Source: CAVQGZ01 sp964356295
GTDB lineage: Bacteria > Actinomycetota > Actinomycetes > Jiangellales > Jiangellaceae
NCBI GenBank assembly: GCA_964356295.1
Contig: CAYHHE010000040.1
Coordinates: 1 to 23,502 of the forward strand
Reading direction: 5' to 3'
Length of the DNA stretch: 23,502 bases
In this document: one piece after another, positions 23,381 through 23,502 of the stretch
Layout: each line of letters begins with the position of its first letter
How positions within the stretch are numbered: the stretch's first letter is position 1
Made by a program: the position numbers and the translations under genes
Notes under the pieces: generated by a model
The model's input: the letters and a program-made list of their open reading frames with translations, nothing else
The model's database searches: none
What the model was told of the DNA's origin: nothing

Positions 23381-23502
23381 TCCCGAACCGGCCTCGAGGG
23401 CGTCCACAGGTGGCCCCCCGCCGGCGGGTCGCCCCGTCCCGGCCAGAGTGCCGACGCGGCGGGCCGCTGGGGTCCCGGCGGGTGGCTGACTGTTGAACAG
23501 CG

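Noticed and set aside
1..23502. tRNA, rRNA, CRISPR array, insertion sequence or integrase
   Set aside because: By eye I found no cloverleaf, repeat-spacer pattern, transposase/integrase motifs or terminal inverted repeats; the N-gap region cannot be judged.

Overview
The window is about 70% G+C, with many GTG starts, ATGA/GTGA overlaps between genes and several apparently leaderless starts. This points to a high-GC Gram-positive (actinomycete) chromosome. I cannot name a genus from the sequence. One run of exactly 100 N (17935-18034) shows that it is a scaffolded draft assembly.

Layout. (1) 2-3715 is a housekeeping/accessory strip: the end of a zinc-type (MDR) oxidoreductase, a beta-lactamase-fold serine hydrolase, a flavodoxin-like protein and a DUF2237 protein. 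Between them lie three visibly broken genes: an Fpg-like glycosylase relic, a frameshifted SRPBCC protein and a shrunken GNAT acetyltransferase. (2) 3764-5911, minus strand, carries a 62-64 aa membrane protein and a 602 aa protein of unknown function ending in variant leucine-rich (LRV/HEAT-like) repeats. (3) 6068-8413, plus strand and divergent from the LRV gene, holds a MoxR-type AAA+ ATPase translationally coupled to a DUF2201-type metallopeptidase-VWA protein. The VWA gene is frameshifted at a run of eight C. (4) 8478-15110 is a complete, tightly coupled Wadjet type I operon, jetA-jetB-jetC-jetD. It encodes an SMC-family anti-plasmid system: kleisin, KITE-like subunit, SMC ATPase and Toprim nuclease. 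(5) 15062-15994, minus strand, is a VapBC toxin-antitoxin pair with a palindromic operator on its start, plus the relic of a second PIN toxin. (6) 16089-18049 is recQ, interrupted near its stop codon only by the N-gap, which looks like an assembly artefact. (7) 18312-19298 encodes a membrane-anchored staphylococcal-nuclease-like protein with an Excalibur domain. (8) 19328-20854 (minus) and 20940-22040 (plus) are a divergent pair: an alkaline-phosphatase-superfamily protein whose sequence order looks circularly permuted, and a saccharopine-dehydrogenase-like oxidoreductase. (9) 22145-23365 encodes a subtilisin-like protease without a signal peptide, ending in a perfect 22-bp palindrome.

How it fits together. 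The centre of the window (about 4.1-18 kb) reads as a defence/genome-maintenance island. The Wadjet operon is the clearest system: JetABC should detect and extrude small circular DNA, and JetD should cut it. A MoxR/VWA module with a divergent repeat protein lies immediately upstream, and a VapBC module overlaps the 3' end of jetD. The association of the MoxR-VWA-LRV module with Wadjet is the least understood and most interesting part of the layout. The permuted phosphatase is the most unusual single protein.
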